Source of the DNA: Talpa occidentalis | Lineage: Eukaryota > Chordata > Mammalia > Eulipotyphla > Talpidae | Direction of reading: 5' to 3' | Assembly (NCBI RefSeq): GCF_014898055.3 | Contig: NW_023604295.1 | Span: 134,012,676 to 134,076,675, forward strand | Length of the DNA stretch: 64,000 nucleotides | Shown: positions 11,401 to 23,759 of the stretch, one piece after another | Numbering within the stretch: the first letter of the stretch is position 1 | Layout: each line of letters starts with the position of its first letter | Made by a program: the position numbers and the translations under genes | The notes under the pieces: generated by a model | Database searches by the model: none | The model's input: the letters and a program-made list of their open reading frames with translations, nothing else | Told to the model about the DNA's origin: nothing

Positions 11401-14400
11401 GGTTTGAGAAGGATGAATAAGATCATGTTTTCAGAGTCTCTTTAAGCCTCAATGTGCAATGTGCATGCCAGCAAGAGAAGCAAAATGGTGCCAGCAAAGA
11501 ACAAAGTACCTTTTTTCCTTCAGGCAGAATAATTAAAGCAAAATCTCATGAGTCCCATCGCTACGCATGTCTCTCAATTTGATCACGCAGTGGTTTTTAA
11601 GAACAGAGCAGCTCTGTGTCATTTATTTATAATCGCTTTTCATTGTTACTGTGGGGCATTCAGACACATCACCTTCAGGCTCTGGGGAACTGTTCACATT
11701 CATTAGGGAAAGGAAACAGTCTTTCTTTCAAATAAGCAATTTGATTGCTTCAGGAATAGGTCTGTAATTACTGGAGCACAGGGATGTGTTTTTGTTAATA
11801 AGATGAAGAAACCAGCCTGGCTCTAAATCAGAGGGAGTTCGGCCACTTCTTCCAGAGAGAGACGATAATTAAAAGGGGTGGCAGTGGTTTCCTGTGCCCT
11901 GTATCAGGGATGGCCTTCGACTGGAGACACCAGGGGGATGTGCTTCTTCCCACTCTTGTCCTGTGTGGAGTTGGGTGGCCCAAGTAGAAAAGGCATTAGG
12001 CCAGGGAGAGGACTCATCTGAGGGGCCAAGTGAGCTCCCCACCCATGTAGATGGTAGGGAGGTCAGGGTAGTAGCTGGGGGCCTGATAAGTTTTCGAATC
12101 ATGTATTCTACATCCAGAGGCCACATCAGAGTCTAACTGGAGTGGCAAATTCAGGAAGATCTCATCCTTGAGATTTGACAGAAACATATTCATGTCTTAT
12201 TAGCAATGGATAACGTAGTTTTCTGAATTTCATTTTATCAGCCCTTTCAGTCTTTTCTTTATTCAGTTAGTTAACCCTACACACAATCATTTGTTGTCCT
12301 GTTGCAGGGGAAGTGCTTGGCTCCAGGGTGAAGTCTGCAGCCCTCAAGGAACTCCTTTATTGATTTGCTCCCGACCTACTGTGGCTTCGGGTGCTACTGT
12401 GACTGACAGCCCTCCTTGCTTTCACATTCACATCCAAAGCCTTTGCTATTTCCCCCCTAATTTTTGCCCAGCTTTATAGTTACCCATTATAAAGAACAAG
12501 GCACATGACACCAAAGCAAGAAGCCCCGCTTTGTCTTCTTTTACGAACATCAGAAGCATCAAAGAAAACGCAGTTTGATGGCATCCTACATAAAAGCCAA
12601 AGGGGAAGCCGTTCTGTTGGGCTGTATAGTAAGCCCTCCCTTAGTGTCAGCCATAGGTTCTTGGAAAATGCAACGTTAAGGAAATGACCTGTGACGAAAC
12701 CAGTTTCACCCAGGGCTAATTGATAGAAATGAGTCGGGTGCTATGGCATATTTCTGATCACAAAAACATCACTGAACTTCTACAGACCCCTAACACTTAA
12801 TATGAAACAATCCTAAGTATTTTGTTCCTTCATTCATTGCTCAGCCACTTCCGTCTGTTCAGGGCCAGGGATGCTGGAGCCCATCCTGGTGGCTCCAAGA
12901 CCAACCTTGGAAAGGGGACCCTTTCCTTGCAGGGCACGTCCCACACACCCATACTCACTTCCACTGTGACAACTGAAGCACCTCAATAAACCTCACGAGC
13001 ACATCTTCAGTGCCCAGGGAGGGCACTGAATACCCACCCAAAACCCCACACAGACGCGAGGAGAACATGCCAGCTGCACAGTGGCCCTGGCCAGGAAGTG
13101 ATTGGTTTTTTTCTAAACAACATTATAGAGAAATGACTTCATTCAGGGCCCTGCTGGGCCCGGTGGAGATAGTGACAGTCAAGGAGGGTGGAAAAAGTGT
13201 AAGAGGGCATCTCAGTCCTGGATATGGGAGGACGACTTCTCATGTTAGTGAAGCGCTGCAGAAGTGTGAGGATTTGAAATTGGTCTTCAAAGAGCAGATT
13301 CCCTGTCAGTATCTCAAGGGAAACTCTTTCTTTCAGAAAAAAATCAATTTCGGAGCAGAAAGAGAAGCTTCCCTTGCAGGATGGAGGCAGTTACCCATTG
13401 TGTTTACACAAGATGCTGTTGGCATCCTTCTAGAAGGTGCTCTTAAATTGTCTCCTCTCCAGTGACAATAGATCCATTCTTACTGACACATTTCTCCCTG
13501 ACCCTCAGGCCACTGGCCTTCCCTGGGTAGATGGGAACAAGGTTCTGAAGGGTAGCACAGGGCGCCATCCCAAAGGTGCCACCTGGATATACTGATAATT
13601 CTGGGCTGTAGGCACTTGAGAAACAGCAAATGCTGGGAAAGGTTTTCATTGAACCCCCTCATCTGTCCAAGAAAACTCCTCCAAAAGGAACTCAGTGGTC
13701 GCAGCTCCCCTACCCCAGGAGTGTGGTCAGTCAGAAAGGAGTGACTCCTCACAGGAGACTAGAAGTCGACACCACAGCCAGGCAAACTTGTCACAACCCA
13801 TCCTACCTTCCATCTCTGCTTCTGCCCTAAAAGATTTACTCTCTGTCTAAAGGCCTATGTCCCTTGCCCCCTATCTCTATTAAGATTATTTTTAACATGG
13901 AATTCTAACTCACTTTGGGGTATCCCTCATTTTATTCCCTGGGTCTCACCCACATATAATAAGGTCGACCTCTTACTAAACTTGTTAATTCGTCTTTTAT
14001 GAAAAGTGACGTTCGTTGTGTTAGACTCGTTGGTGGCAAGTCCAGCTGTTGACAGCAGGACTTAAGCACAGAGGAAGAATTTGGCAAATGGACGTGGAAG
14101 AGTACTAAGGAGCCAAGGGCAAGAGTGCACGCAGACCTCAGGGAGGGCAGGAATGAAGGCTGAAAAGCACCCACCTCCCCAACATGTGCTCCTGGACCAT
14201 CTCTCTATTATCTTGCACATTTGCTTCATTCTTTGACACCAGCATCTAACTTTTTCTGCTTCCCTTTCCACAAAGCTGAATATGGCTTAACCACAGCTAA
14301 TGCCTTTATCTGTGACTGTTCCGGTCATTAGCAGAAACTGAATGGCTGTCCCTGCATGCCTGTTCCTGGAAGAGTGAATCTGATTGGCCCTGCTTGTTCA

Positions 14401-15046
14401 GCTCTCGTTCAAGGTCTGAGCCTAGCCAGGTGTGTTACATAGCACAGGCAGAGTCTCTAGGAGCCCCCTATGTGGATCAGAGGCACGTCTCAGAGAAGGT
14501 GGGATGGGTTGAGAGCTGGAATGTTGCACTTTGGTAAAAAGACTCAAAAAGGTAGCCACCAAATTCTGAAAATACAGATTAATACATAATAAACAATTTA
14601 CTAATATTACATGATAAAATAATGTTATTTGTGTTTCCAGACTTGGTGTACTATTGATCGTACTACAAGAAATGGCGCCTACAACTCAGAGCAGAGGGGA
14701 GGTACAGGGCATGAATCCATGATGCTGGCATTAGCCTGGATGGGCATTTATCTGAGCTAACTAGTTATCAATGCCCATGTGGATCATGTAAATAAGATTC
14801 ATACATAATAAAGAGATAATTACCTCTGCTTTCTAGTTGCAAGCAAATATCCTCCAGTTGCAGAAAAGACTTAGCAGGCTAATTAGTAGCATTCACTACT
14901 CTCCCCCTAGACCTCCAAGAATGATTCATGCTAAATCTTAAGTAATCCAAACCCTCGTGCTCGACATTCCAGCTCTCTAGCCCTAGCCCCATACAGATTT
15001 ACATCCCCTCTGTCAGACTTTCAGCAGCTGTAGGATCATGTGTACA

Positions 15047-15050
<4 letters not shown>
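8451..15050. other. Intergenic sequence; no exon I can support
   Basis: A long unique-looking block. The largest open frames are 8355-8756 plus (133 codons) and 13010-13465 plus (151 codons, the longest in the window). Neither translation shows a domain, a signal peptide or a familiar family, and both have ordinary intergenic composition. A weak MIR-like stretch lies near 11360-11470 (CACCTCAGTTTCCCCTCTTA). 11580-11800 looks GC-balanced and could be a conserved non-coding element, but that cannot be judged from one genome. Confidence 0.5.
9309..9345. repeat. (TTTC)n / poly-pyrimidine simple repeat
   Basis: TTTTTTCTTTCTTTCTTTCT followed by ACTTTC and an uninterrupted T run. It is a short imperfect microsatellite, probably polymorphic in length. 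Confidence 0.85.

Positions 15051-15094
<44 letters not shown>
15051..15094. repeat. A-run followed by (TA)n microsatellite
   Basis: About 16 A residues run directly into about 14 TA dinucleotides. The A-run could be the remnant of a retroposon tail, but no element body is recognisable upstream. Confidence 0.9.
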
Positions 15095-15095
<1 letters not shown>

Positions 15096-15397
15096 CCTCT
15101 GTAGCCAGGAGCTTCAGTGTACTTGGACTTCTTATATGTCAGCTAAGGGCTCCCAAGGACATTTTGAGGTAAAGATAAGGTGGGGGTGAGAGGAGGGTGC
15201 TGTATCATCTTTCATGAATTAGCCTTAGCATCATGTTGGCTGCATTCTATTTGTGAGAAGCAATGACTTAAAACTGACTCACAATTAAGAGGTGAGACAT
15301 TAGACTTCCTTTTGACAGGAAGAAGGTCAAAGAATTTGTGGATGTTTCAAAATTACTATAAGATGTTTACTTTTCTTGCTTAAGAAGTACAAAGACA

Positions 15398-15696
15398 GGG
15401 CCTCCCCGGTGGCGCAGCGGTTGAGCGCTGGGTTGCGAAGCTGCCCGCGGCCTCTGCGGCGCCGGCTCGATCCCTGGCTGCTCCCCGGCCACCAGAGGAG
15501 GGTCCCACATGGCGCGCAGACCTCTCCTGCCGCCCGCTGCTCCCCTCAGCAGTGTACTTCGGTCCTTCTGCCTGCTCTGCTCCCCGCTCTGGCTCTGGTG
15601 AATTCTCTCACCCTCCCGTGCTTCTGACTGTACCCAGTGCATGTATAAACAAAACAAACAATAAATAAAAAAAACATGCCTCTATAAAAAAAAAAA
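15398..15696 (+). mobile_element. tRNA-derived SINE, young subfamily, 16-bp target-site duplication
   Basis: Full length with head GGGCCTCCCCGGTGGCGCAG, box A TGGCGCAGCGG, box B GGCTCGATCCC and a tail GTATAAACAAAACAAACAATAA with extra A-rich insertions. The duplication AAGAAGTACAAAGACA is perfect at 15382-15397 and 15697-15712, so the insertion is recent. The antisense open frame 15367-15657 lies within it and is not a gene. Confidence 0.94.
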
Positions 15697-15875
15697 AAGA
15701 AGTACAAAGACAAAGATCCCAAGGCTATTGCAATGTGTTCCAGCTTTGTCAATCTCTTTTCTCAGCATCTCTAAGGACCTGGCTTATCATACTGTGTTTA
15801 TATAATGGCTGCTGCGCCTCCAGCCATCACATCTGTTTTCTAGGCAGGATGAAGGCAGAATGTCATTTTGCCTTC

Positions 15876-15932
15876 AACAGGGTGGTCCCCAGGAAAGGGG
15901 GAGGTTCCACGTTCCCTGGGGACCACCCTGTT
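15876..15932. repeat. Perfect inverted repeat, 18-bp arms, 21-nt loop
   Basis: The left arm AACAGGGTGGTCCCCAGG (15876-15893) is the exact reverse complement of the right arm CCTGGGGACCACCCTGTT (15915-15932), with loop 15894-15914. It would fold into a very stable GC-rich hairpin as RNA or cruciform. I do not recognise it as the end of a known transposon. A palindromic template-switch event or a small hairpin RNA locus are both possible. The arms are shorter than those of a usual pre-miRNA. Confidence 0.9.
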
Positions 15933-16801
15933 ACAATTTGGGCCCATTCTCCACTCCCTTCCTGCCTTAGCAGGAAAATGAAACACTTTCATATAAACCT
16001 CCAGCTGACTTCTGCTTAGATTTCATTGCCCAAAATCATGTCAGAGGGCTCTGTAGGCACTGAATGGAGCTGGGAGAGGAAGCTGAACAGTTAGGTGTTG
16101 GAGCAACCAGTTCAAGCAACAAGGAGCCAACATGAGTTAACAGTGAAGCCTTAAATCACTTGGTACAATAATAGAGCAGGAGGTTAAATCAAAGGAAAGG
16201 GTCCTCCTCCATCCCATTTTCCCCAAATTAAGTTGTGTCCACACCACTGGAGGACACAGTGTATCAGCACAGTCCTGGGGACTGTCTTACTCTGGAGGAA
16301 AATCCAAACAAAGGGCCCCTGCTGTTCTGTGGGCCTGATGGAGCGGAGTGTGAGACAGAGAAGGGCTAAGAATGAAAGAAGAGTGTCTTTAAGTTTCCCC
16401 AATAAAGAGCCTTGCTGGTCTAGGAATGCAAGTAAGAGCATCGCCAGCCCGGCCTCCTGAGTCCTTGACTGCAAATCCCCTTTGAGCCCACACTGAGTCT
16501 GCTGTTCCCTGGGAGGCCTGGCAAGTAAAGCTTCATAATTGGCCATGGCTGGGCCTGAAAACCACACAGGGGTTTTTAACTAGAAGCTGGACACCTCAGT
16601 TTCCACCTCGCTGCAAGAGAAACTGGAAAGTCAAGAGTTTTTACTTCTAGCTTCCACCATAAAGAAAGACAAGGGCAGAGGTCCCAAGGAATGTGTTGAA
16701 TAAAGAAATGGACATTACCTTGTCAAGCAGCTCAGTTCCCAGAAAGCATGCTCACTTTCATAGGATGAATATGGGGATGTTTGATGACTCAACTGTGAAT
16801 T

Positions 16802-17080
16802 GTTTTTTTTTTTTTTTAAAGATTTATTTATTTATTTATACAAGAACTGGGATACAGGCCAGATGTGTGGGAGGGTGAGAGGATTCACCAGAGCCAGAGC
16901 GGAGAGCAGAACAGGCAGATGGACGAAATACACTGCTGAGGGGAGCAGCAGGCGAGACAGGAGAGGTCTGCTGCGCCATGTGGGACCCTCGCCGGCTGGC
17001 CGGGATCGAACCGGCGCTGCAGAGGCTGCGGACAGCTTCATAGCACGGCGCACAACCTCCTGTGCCACCAGGAGAGGCCC
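16802..17080 (-). mobile_element. tRNA-derived SINE (minus orientation) with duplicated flanks
   Basis: Read on the plus strand it begins with a T-run and AAGATTTATTTATTTATTTA, then the reverse complement of the SINE body, box B as GGGATCGAACCGG, and ends TGCCACCAGGAGAGGCCC. Flanks TCAACTGTGAATT (from 16789) and TCAACTATGAATT (from 17081) are an almost perfect target-site duplication with one substitution, so it is somewhat older than the copies at 15398 or 35447. Confidence 0.92.
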
Positions 17081-17090
17081 TCAACTATGA

Positions 17091-18768
17091 ATTTTTAAGA
17101 CATATTTAAAAGTAGATATGTAATAGATATCAAGTAGGAGAAAGATACTGTGAGTCTGAGGCAAGAGAAGTCAGAAAGAAATTAGGGATGGAGGAAATGA
17201 GAGGAGTGGGTAGCAAGACAGAGATGGACCCCATAATGGTCACAAGAACAGGGGTGAGGTCAGAGACCTGGGATCTCAGTGTCTCAAACCAAAATCAAGT
17301 TGGTGTTGGTCTCTTTTGACCTTTACGGTATGACAGGCCCTCTTGTGCCCTGTCCCACAGCATCGTGAAGTTGGTTTTGCCTGTTCGGGGCAGAGGCAGG
17401 CTTACTCCCTTGTCAGCCTAAAAGATTTATAACCCCACATGACTTTTGTAGTTCTTCATACTCCTTTTCAAGCAGATAGTTCTACAAATGAATGTGTCCT
17501 AGCTCCATATGTTTATTTACCATTCTGCTGTTAGACCTTCAGCAGCTGTAGGATCATGCTTATGGGGGAAAAAAAATCTCCCTGCTTAAATTCATTTTTT
17601 TTTTACACTGAGTTGTGTTTTTATTTTGTTTTTTGCCAAAGTCAGAGATGAATTAGCAATGACTTAGCAGCCAATTAAAATTCATAGTGAGCTATTCTGT
17701 GACCCTTGGGTCAGAAATACATTTCCTTCAATCCTTAGGAGAATATCCCTCTTGGGTTTATTTGGGGTGAGAAAAATTCATATCCGGCTCTCAGGTTCTC
17801 ATCCTTTGTGCAGGGTGATGACCAGCTGTGTTGTTTGCGATACCCAGAGGCAGCTCCTAATTCCCTGCTCACTTATTTCTCTGAGATGTGGAGAGAAAAT
17901 TTGTGGCCCCAGCTGCCAGCAAGCGATTCTCAGCTGCAATTCTATGTAAGTTTTGCATCAAGAAGAGACATGAAGAGAGGGGTAGGGCAAAGGTGTTCTG
18001 TTTTCCACAGTCCTGAGATCTGAATATTCTGATGAGCTGAGAAAGAAAGGAGCAGCAGGATACCTTTGCCAGGTGCCTTGAAGGTATGAAAAACATGCTA
18101 AAGTTTAAGTGAATCTTCTTTTCCACGAGTAGCGATGCCACCGCATGGCTGAGGATCTGCATGTGAATCTAAACAGATGGAAAAGTCTATTTTGCAAAGT
18201 TCAGAACTTCCCATTCCAGGAGGATTAGAAAACTCTCAAATTCCTAGCAGTTGACAAATCTTTTTTGTAGGTCATTCCACTGAGAAAAAAACAATCTTTG
18301 ACCTTAAGTCATTAAAAGGATTGGATACAAGCAAACAGTCTCTTTATGTCTCTGTATTTATATTAAGAGCAAACGCTTTCCAACATGGAACATCTGGGGA
18401 GATAATATGCCATTTCTGATGCTGACTGTCAAAGGAACAGGGGGTTAAAAAAAAAAAAAGGCTCTAACTAGAAAGAAATGCAAATACAGCTCGCTAGTTA
18501 GCCAAGAGGGCAAAGGTAGGGGAGACTTACATTAACCCGATCTTCACAGTTGCTAAAAACCTGACAGGAGAAATATGAATTTTAACTAGCTGTCAAACCA
18601 TTGGTTATTCATGTGTGACACAAAAAAACAAGGGGAACTTTAATTTTCTCCTTGTCAGTTTTGAACAGAGAGATTGTCAATTCAGCAAGTGCAGCTACTA
18701 AAGATCCTAGAGAAAGGACACCACACTCCCACACCCCGCAGCAACACAACATCAAGCAAGACGACTGA
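17091..18768. other. Intergenic sequence without recognised features
   Basis: Unique-looking sequence with short A/T runs near 17570-17610 and 18450. The open frames 17752-17949 and 17808-18023 overlap in two frames and show no protein-family signature. Confidence 0.5.
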
Positions 18769-19035
18769 GGGGGTCTCCCGGGTGGCACAGCGGGTTGAGC
18801 GCAGCGCTGTGAAGCTGTCCACAGCCTCTGCAGCAGCGCTGGTTCAATTCCCGGCCGGCCAGGGAGATTCCCATATGTCGTGGCAGATCTCTCGTGTCTC
18901 ACCCGCTGCTCCCCGTCTGCCTGTTCTGCTCCCTGCTCTGTCTCTGGTGAATTCTCTTACCCTCCCTCACCTCTGGCCTGTACCCCAGTGCTTATATAAA
19001 TAAATAAATCTTAAAAAAAAAAAAAAAAAAAAAAA
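18769..19035 (+). mobile_element. tRNA-derived SINE, full length
   Basis: Head GGGGGTCTCCCGGGTGGCAC, box A TGGCACAGCGG, box B GGTTCAATTCC, the CTCTGGTGAATTCTCTTACC body, then ATAAATAAATAAATC and a long poly(A). It carries private changes (AGCGCAGCGCTGTGAAGCTG) that place it between the two main subfamilies. The 109-codon frame at 18674-19003 is SINE sequence. Confidence 0.9.
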
Positions 19036-19429
19036 GACCCTGCTCTATGCCCTCCCTTCAGGGCTATTTCTTTTTTTGGTAAGACCATGCGCCTGGGCTA
19101 TTCCATAGCCCTGCATTTCCAGTAAGGAAATGTGGAATGTCATTGGGCTCTTTCAACAAGACATCATGAGCTCATCTTCCCCAGCCACTGTCTGGCACCA
19201 TCGGTGAGATCCTTTGATCATATGCATTCACCAGTCTCTGGTCTGGTACTAATTTAGTTCAAACCAACTTAACACCAATATTAAGTATCAGGTGAGTACT
19301 AGGTGCTCTGTGTCATGGCCCTGTGCTTTCATGATTTCAAAAGCGCTGTCAAATCATTGGCTATCTGGTTATAACCACAGGCATTCCCAGAAAAACTTTG
19401 GGTGTTTAGGAAATGTCATAAGAATTAAT

Positions 19430-19935
19430 TCAATTAATCATTTATTGAATGATTTATTTGTTTATTTACTGAGTAATATTTATTACTCTCCTAGTCTCAA
19501 GGAACTTACCATCTAGTAGGGGAGATGGGTAGTAACATATAATCAAAGAATAAATAATAAAATGCTTGCAGTGAAGAATATGGAACATACAAATGGGATA
19601 AACAGACACTATCAGAGAAGATACAGAACTTCTTAAGACAGGGCGGTCAGAAAGACCTCTTTTCTTCTAAGATGTTTGAATTGAGTTCTGAAGGAGGAGC
19701 CAGGCAAAGAAAAATAAGGTGGAAAAGATTTTCAAATCAACACAAGACCAGAAAATCTTCTAGAGAAGTTAGTGATATAAGCAGGCGTCAGATCCCAGGG
19801 TCCTACAGATCCTGTTAGAGAGATGGGATTTTAATCTAATTTGAATGGGAAGCCATTAAAGGGTTTTCATCCAGGTGATGGAAATAGTCTCTGTAGCAAG
19901 AATTCCAGTGAGGAAACTTTGCAACAGTCCAGCAA
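19430..19935 (-). repeat. LINE-2 fragment (antisense)
   Basis: On the plus strand the order ATTTATTGAATGATTTATTT, CTCAAGGAACTTACCATCTA, GGGCGGTCAGAAAGACCTCT, GAAGGAGGAGCCAGGCAAAG, GGGAAGCCATTAAAGGGTTT and AACAGTCCAG is the reverse complement of the L2 3' end going into ORF2. It is ancient and frame-broken. Confidence 0.7.
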
Positions 19936-20975
19936 GCTACAATGAAAAATCTGTCATTATCACAAATGAATTGTTTGTCCTACCAGGCTCATACTATAAT
20001 TTTGATTGAGTCTTACATGAATCGCATGCTAATGCGTGTTTGATGGACAGATTTTCAATCACACATTATTTTGTTATTTCCTGAAAATGTGGGGTTCCTC
20101 CTGAAGAATGTACCCTGATACCTCCTTTGAATGTACCCCTCTGAAAGCAACAATAGGCATTTGAGAAATATTTGATTATGACTTCTACCAGAAATGAGTT
20201 CACTGATAGAAATGGAGCTGAGTTCCTGTCCTTAGTCATGACTGTATCTCTAGCACTCAGCACAGAGACTGACATATAAATATTTGCTGAAAGAGTTAAT
20301 ATACTAGCCTAGAAAATCTACAGGGAATACTCCAATTAAGTCTTAGAAATCCATCCAACCAGCTCAACTAAGTAGCCTTGGACACTAGCCTTGGTATTTG
20401 AAAACTGGGGGGAATATTAGGATGGTCCTGAACAAACTCCATCCTTGACACCCCAGCATCCAAGCCTTATTAGTCCTCAAAGTTTCCTGGACTACCTAAC
20501 CAGGCAGATAATTCCATCTCAACCTGTGAGCCAGCCCCTGCCCCCGGCCCTCATCCTCCAGAGACACTGCAGAGTAGCAGCAGCTCACCCACAGTGCCCT
20601 GCCGGGGTGCCAGCCATTCCCAGCCACCTTCTCCTCTACCCTACTTTCCACTCTGCACCAAAAACAAGGATGCAATCAAGCCCTAAATCATTATTTACAT
20701 CTCTTGGAGTAAACTTGAGGCTGAGAAAAGCTTCTGGAATGATTGCCCTGGGGATGAACGTCCGTCTGGAAACATGAGTAATGTGAAATTTATCCTCCAT
20801 GGGACCCCCACAAGACTAATTACACTATCATCCTTTCCTAGAATTTCTGCCAATGCTTTATGGGGTCACCAGCAAGTTATATCTTAAGTGGAAATGGGAC
20901 AGACTTATATAGGGGACAGTGAAGTGATGGGGTGAAGGATGTGGAAATAGACTGCAGGGATATTCCAGGGATGCA

Positions 20976-21130
20976 GATGCCTCTTGGTGTGGCAATTCCC
21001 GACAGGAAGTGAAATGAATGTATCCATCCTTCCGAGATATTTACTGAGTGACCACTGTGTGCCAGGCGTGCTTCTGAGCACTGGGGACAGAGCAATGAAC
21101 AACACTCACACTGGCTTGCAGACCTGACAG
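20976..21130 (-). repeat. LINE-2 3'-end fragment (antisense)
   Basis: TTTACTGAGTGACCACTGTG, TGCCAGGCGTGCTTCTGAGC and ACTGGGGACAGAGCAATGAA follow the reverse complement of the L2 3' terminus (sense text 'GTGCCTGGCACATAGTAGG'). Confidence 0.7.
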
Positions 21131-22169
21131 TATAGGGGTATGGGAAGACAGGCCATAAAGGACTCACTAGATATGGTACTGAACATCAATAAGTGGTTTC
21201 TAGTGCTTTCTGTGATATAGGCTCCCTGAGCAATGGGGAAAAAACTGAAGTTTTCACTTCATTAGAATTGAATGAAATAGATGCCATTTCTTGAGAATGT
21301 AGGATGGAATCTTATTGTTTGAAAACTCCTAAAATATTAAGAGCTTTGACACGCATGTGCTCCCTCAGACTTTCCTCAAACTGCAAAGTTCAACGGAGAG
21401 GTATTTGGCAAAAGGGTCCTTCATTGGAGCAATCACCTGACACAAGTGGGGCTCTGAGCCAGCCAGGTGCTAACTCCACTGGAACAGTTTGATTAGGTGA
21501 TGAGCACACATTATCATAAAATTACCAAGTGCCTGTAATCCCCCACCTCATGGCTAGAAATCATCGGCCTTCAAGGGAGAGGTCAACAAGCAGTCTTCTT
21601 CTTTAGTGTCTGTAGTTCTGAGTCTGTAACAGAGAGATCCCAGCTTCTCCCCACAGAAATTCAGAGTGAGAAAGTCTGGGAAAGAGTGCAAGAACTCGTA
21701 TTTTACCCTTGTCCCTGCTACAAGTGACTCCATGCTTGGAGAGTACTGCAATGTGTTAACCATAAGATAAAAGATACACCGCTCAAGGTCACCCCTCCCC
21801 CACCCACCAAAGTGCAAAGCATCTCGGCCACCCTCTCTTCCTTGGAAGGGAAGAGAAAGAACACAGCTGGAACAGTCTCCCTTGCTGATTGTAGCTCCTT
21901 TCTTTCTCTCAAGCACTCAGCAAATACTGTTTAGCAACCACAGTGGACAAGATAGCGTCTACCCACTAGAGGAAAGATGTTACAATGAATAAGCATCCGT
22001 CATTGCATAAGATGATCTTTCAGGATGACAAAATGGAATTAAGTGGGTCTGAGCTGGTCTGGCACCACTCTCTGCTAGGTGTTCTTTCAAACATCCTCTT
22101 ATTTAGTCTTCCCAAGTTTTGCATCTTCACCTCCTTCAAATCTTTACTGAACTGTCTCCTTTATGGTAA
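21131..22169. other. Intergenic sequence without recognised features
   Basis: No gene or clear repeat seen. The 120-codon minus frame 21554-21916 has no family resemblance and overlaps another frame, so it is not called. Confidence 0.5.
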
Positions 22170-22965
22170 AATCAAACTCAACATAGCAAAAGCTGAATCC
22201 CTAAGATTTTTCCCCAACACCCTCCTCCCAGAGTCTTTCCTATCTCAATAAAGGGCATTGTCATACTTCCAGTTGCTCAAGTCAAAATGGAATCAACTTA
22301 CTTTCACTGTACCCCAAATCGGATCCACCACTAGTCCTGCTGGTGTTGCCTTTAAAATGTATTCAGAACTCTACTGCTTCTCTCCACTCCATTGCAACCA
22401 CCCTGGTCCAAATCAGGGTGGTATTTATGGGAATTATTTGCAGTAACATCCCAACTATTCTCCCAGTTTCTGCCCTGGTCCTCCTTCACACTACTCTTGA
22501 ATAGCCCAGAGTGATGCTACGGAAGTACAAGCATGATCAGGTCACTTTTTCTGCTCCCAGCTGGTTCTCCATGTCACTCCAAATAAAAGCCAAAGTCCTC
22601 ATAATAAGCCACAGAGTCCTCAGCTGACTCAGCACCCTTACCCACTCTCCTCTCTTTCTGCCCTCTCCCTCACTCACGCCACCCACCCGCCACCAGCCTG
22701 ACCCCACTCTGGCACCTTTGTACTCGCCATTCTTGGAATTCTCTTCTCCATTTGTTCACATGGCTGGCCTCCTTACTTCCCTACTTGTTCAAATATTGCT
22801 TTCTCAGTAAATTTAGCAAACCTCTCTAACATTTGAATATCTGTACTCTTTCTGTAGAGATAGTTTTCCCACTTGTTCTGTTGTATCTCTAGGGCCTAGA
22901 ATAGTGCCAGCCATGGGGTGGGTTTCCAAGACTATTTGTTTTAATAAATGAATGAGTTAAAGGAT
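22170..22965 (+). repeat. LINE-2 fragment (sense), ORF2 end to 3' UTR
   Basis: ACTTCCAGTTGCTCAAGTCA, CTCCACTCCATTGCAACCAC, CCAGAGTGATGCTACGGAAG, AAAAGCCAAAGTCCTCATAA, TGGCACCTTTGTACTCGCCA, CATGGCTGGCCTCCTTACTT and CTAGGGCCTAGAATAGTGCC follow the known order of the L2 ORF2 C-terminus and 3' UTR. It is heavily mutated and non-functional. Confidence 0.8.
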
Positions 22966-23009
22966 AAAATTACAATTCACCCCCTTACTCTGTTTCCTCT
23001 CTCTATTTT

Positions 23010-23210
23010 CTCCACAAATTTTTATACCTTCTGAAATGTACTGCACAATTTACACATGCATTTTATTCACTATGAACTTTTCTCCCACTAAAATGTAAGT
23101 GCCACAATAGCGGGGATTTCTGCCATGTACATAACTACATCCTTATCACTAAGATGAGTTCCTGGCTTTTATGCCTAGTAAATATTTATTGACTGTGTGA
23201 ATTCTCGATA
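23010..23210 (+). repeat. Second LINE-2 3'-end fragment (sense)
   Basis: CACTAAAATGTAAGTGCCAC, GCGGGGATTTCTGCCATGTA and CCTAGTAAATATTTATTGAC repeat the L2 3' terminal motif a second time just downstream of the preceding L2, so at least two insertions are stacked here. Confidence 0.6.
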
Positions 23211-23529
23211 TGAGGTAACAGTTTAGGAAATTGAGTCTTAATTAGACTAAGTAAATATTGCATGGTTATTTATACAATTATCAGGTAGCAGAATCTGGGT
23301 TTACAGAACTCTGAACATTTGCTCTCACACTATACCACTTGTCTGGTCAAGAAGGTATTTGAGTTGGGTATTAAAGGGAAGGTAGGAGTTGAGCAAGATG
23401 ATTCACTCTACTACAGAGTAATTTTCCTCCTCTTCTCCCATTCCTTCACCCAGCTAATCATCATAAGGGATGAAGGAAGCTAATCATCTTTCCCTAGTCA
23501 ACCCTCAAACAGAATGAATCATAATTTGG

Positions 23530-23755
23530 GTGCCCCTTCCTTAAGAAATTCTTCTCTGAACCCCCATGCCTAGGGCTAGGGTCCTTGTTCCTTATATATA
23601 CAGCCTGACATACCAATTGCTTACTTATTCTTTTGTTTTCTCTGCCAGGTTGCAAAGCCTATATAACATGGGTGGTTTGTATCTTATTCACTGGTGTACT
23701 TTGGGCCACCATATGATATGGTTCATACTAGGTGCCCAGTGATAGTTGTTTAGAT
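23530..23755 (+). repeat. Third LINE-2 3'-end fragment (sense)
   Basis: TTAAGAAATTCTTCTCTGAA, GCCAGGTTGCAAAGCCTATA and ACTAGGTGCCCAGTGATAGT resemble L2 3' UTR again. Divergence is high, so boundaries are approximate. Confidence 0.4.
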
Positions 23756-23759
23756 TCAT

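Noticed and set aside
13010..13465. Longest open frame of the window (151 codons, plus strand)
   Set aside because: There is no recognisable domain, the composition is ordinary for intergenic DNA, and there is no splice or promoter context. A frame of this length is expected by chance in 64 kb.
15367..15657. Antisense open frames within SINEs (also at 16800-17090, 31228-31503, 57953-58327)
   Set aside because: The same peptides recur wherever the SINE occurs, so they are properties of the repeat and not genes.
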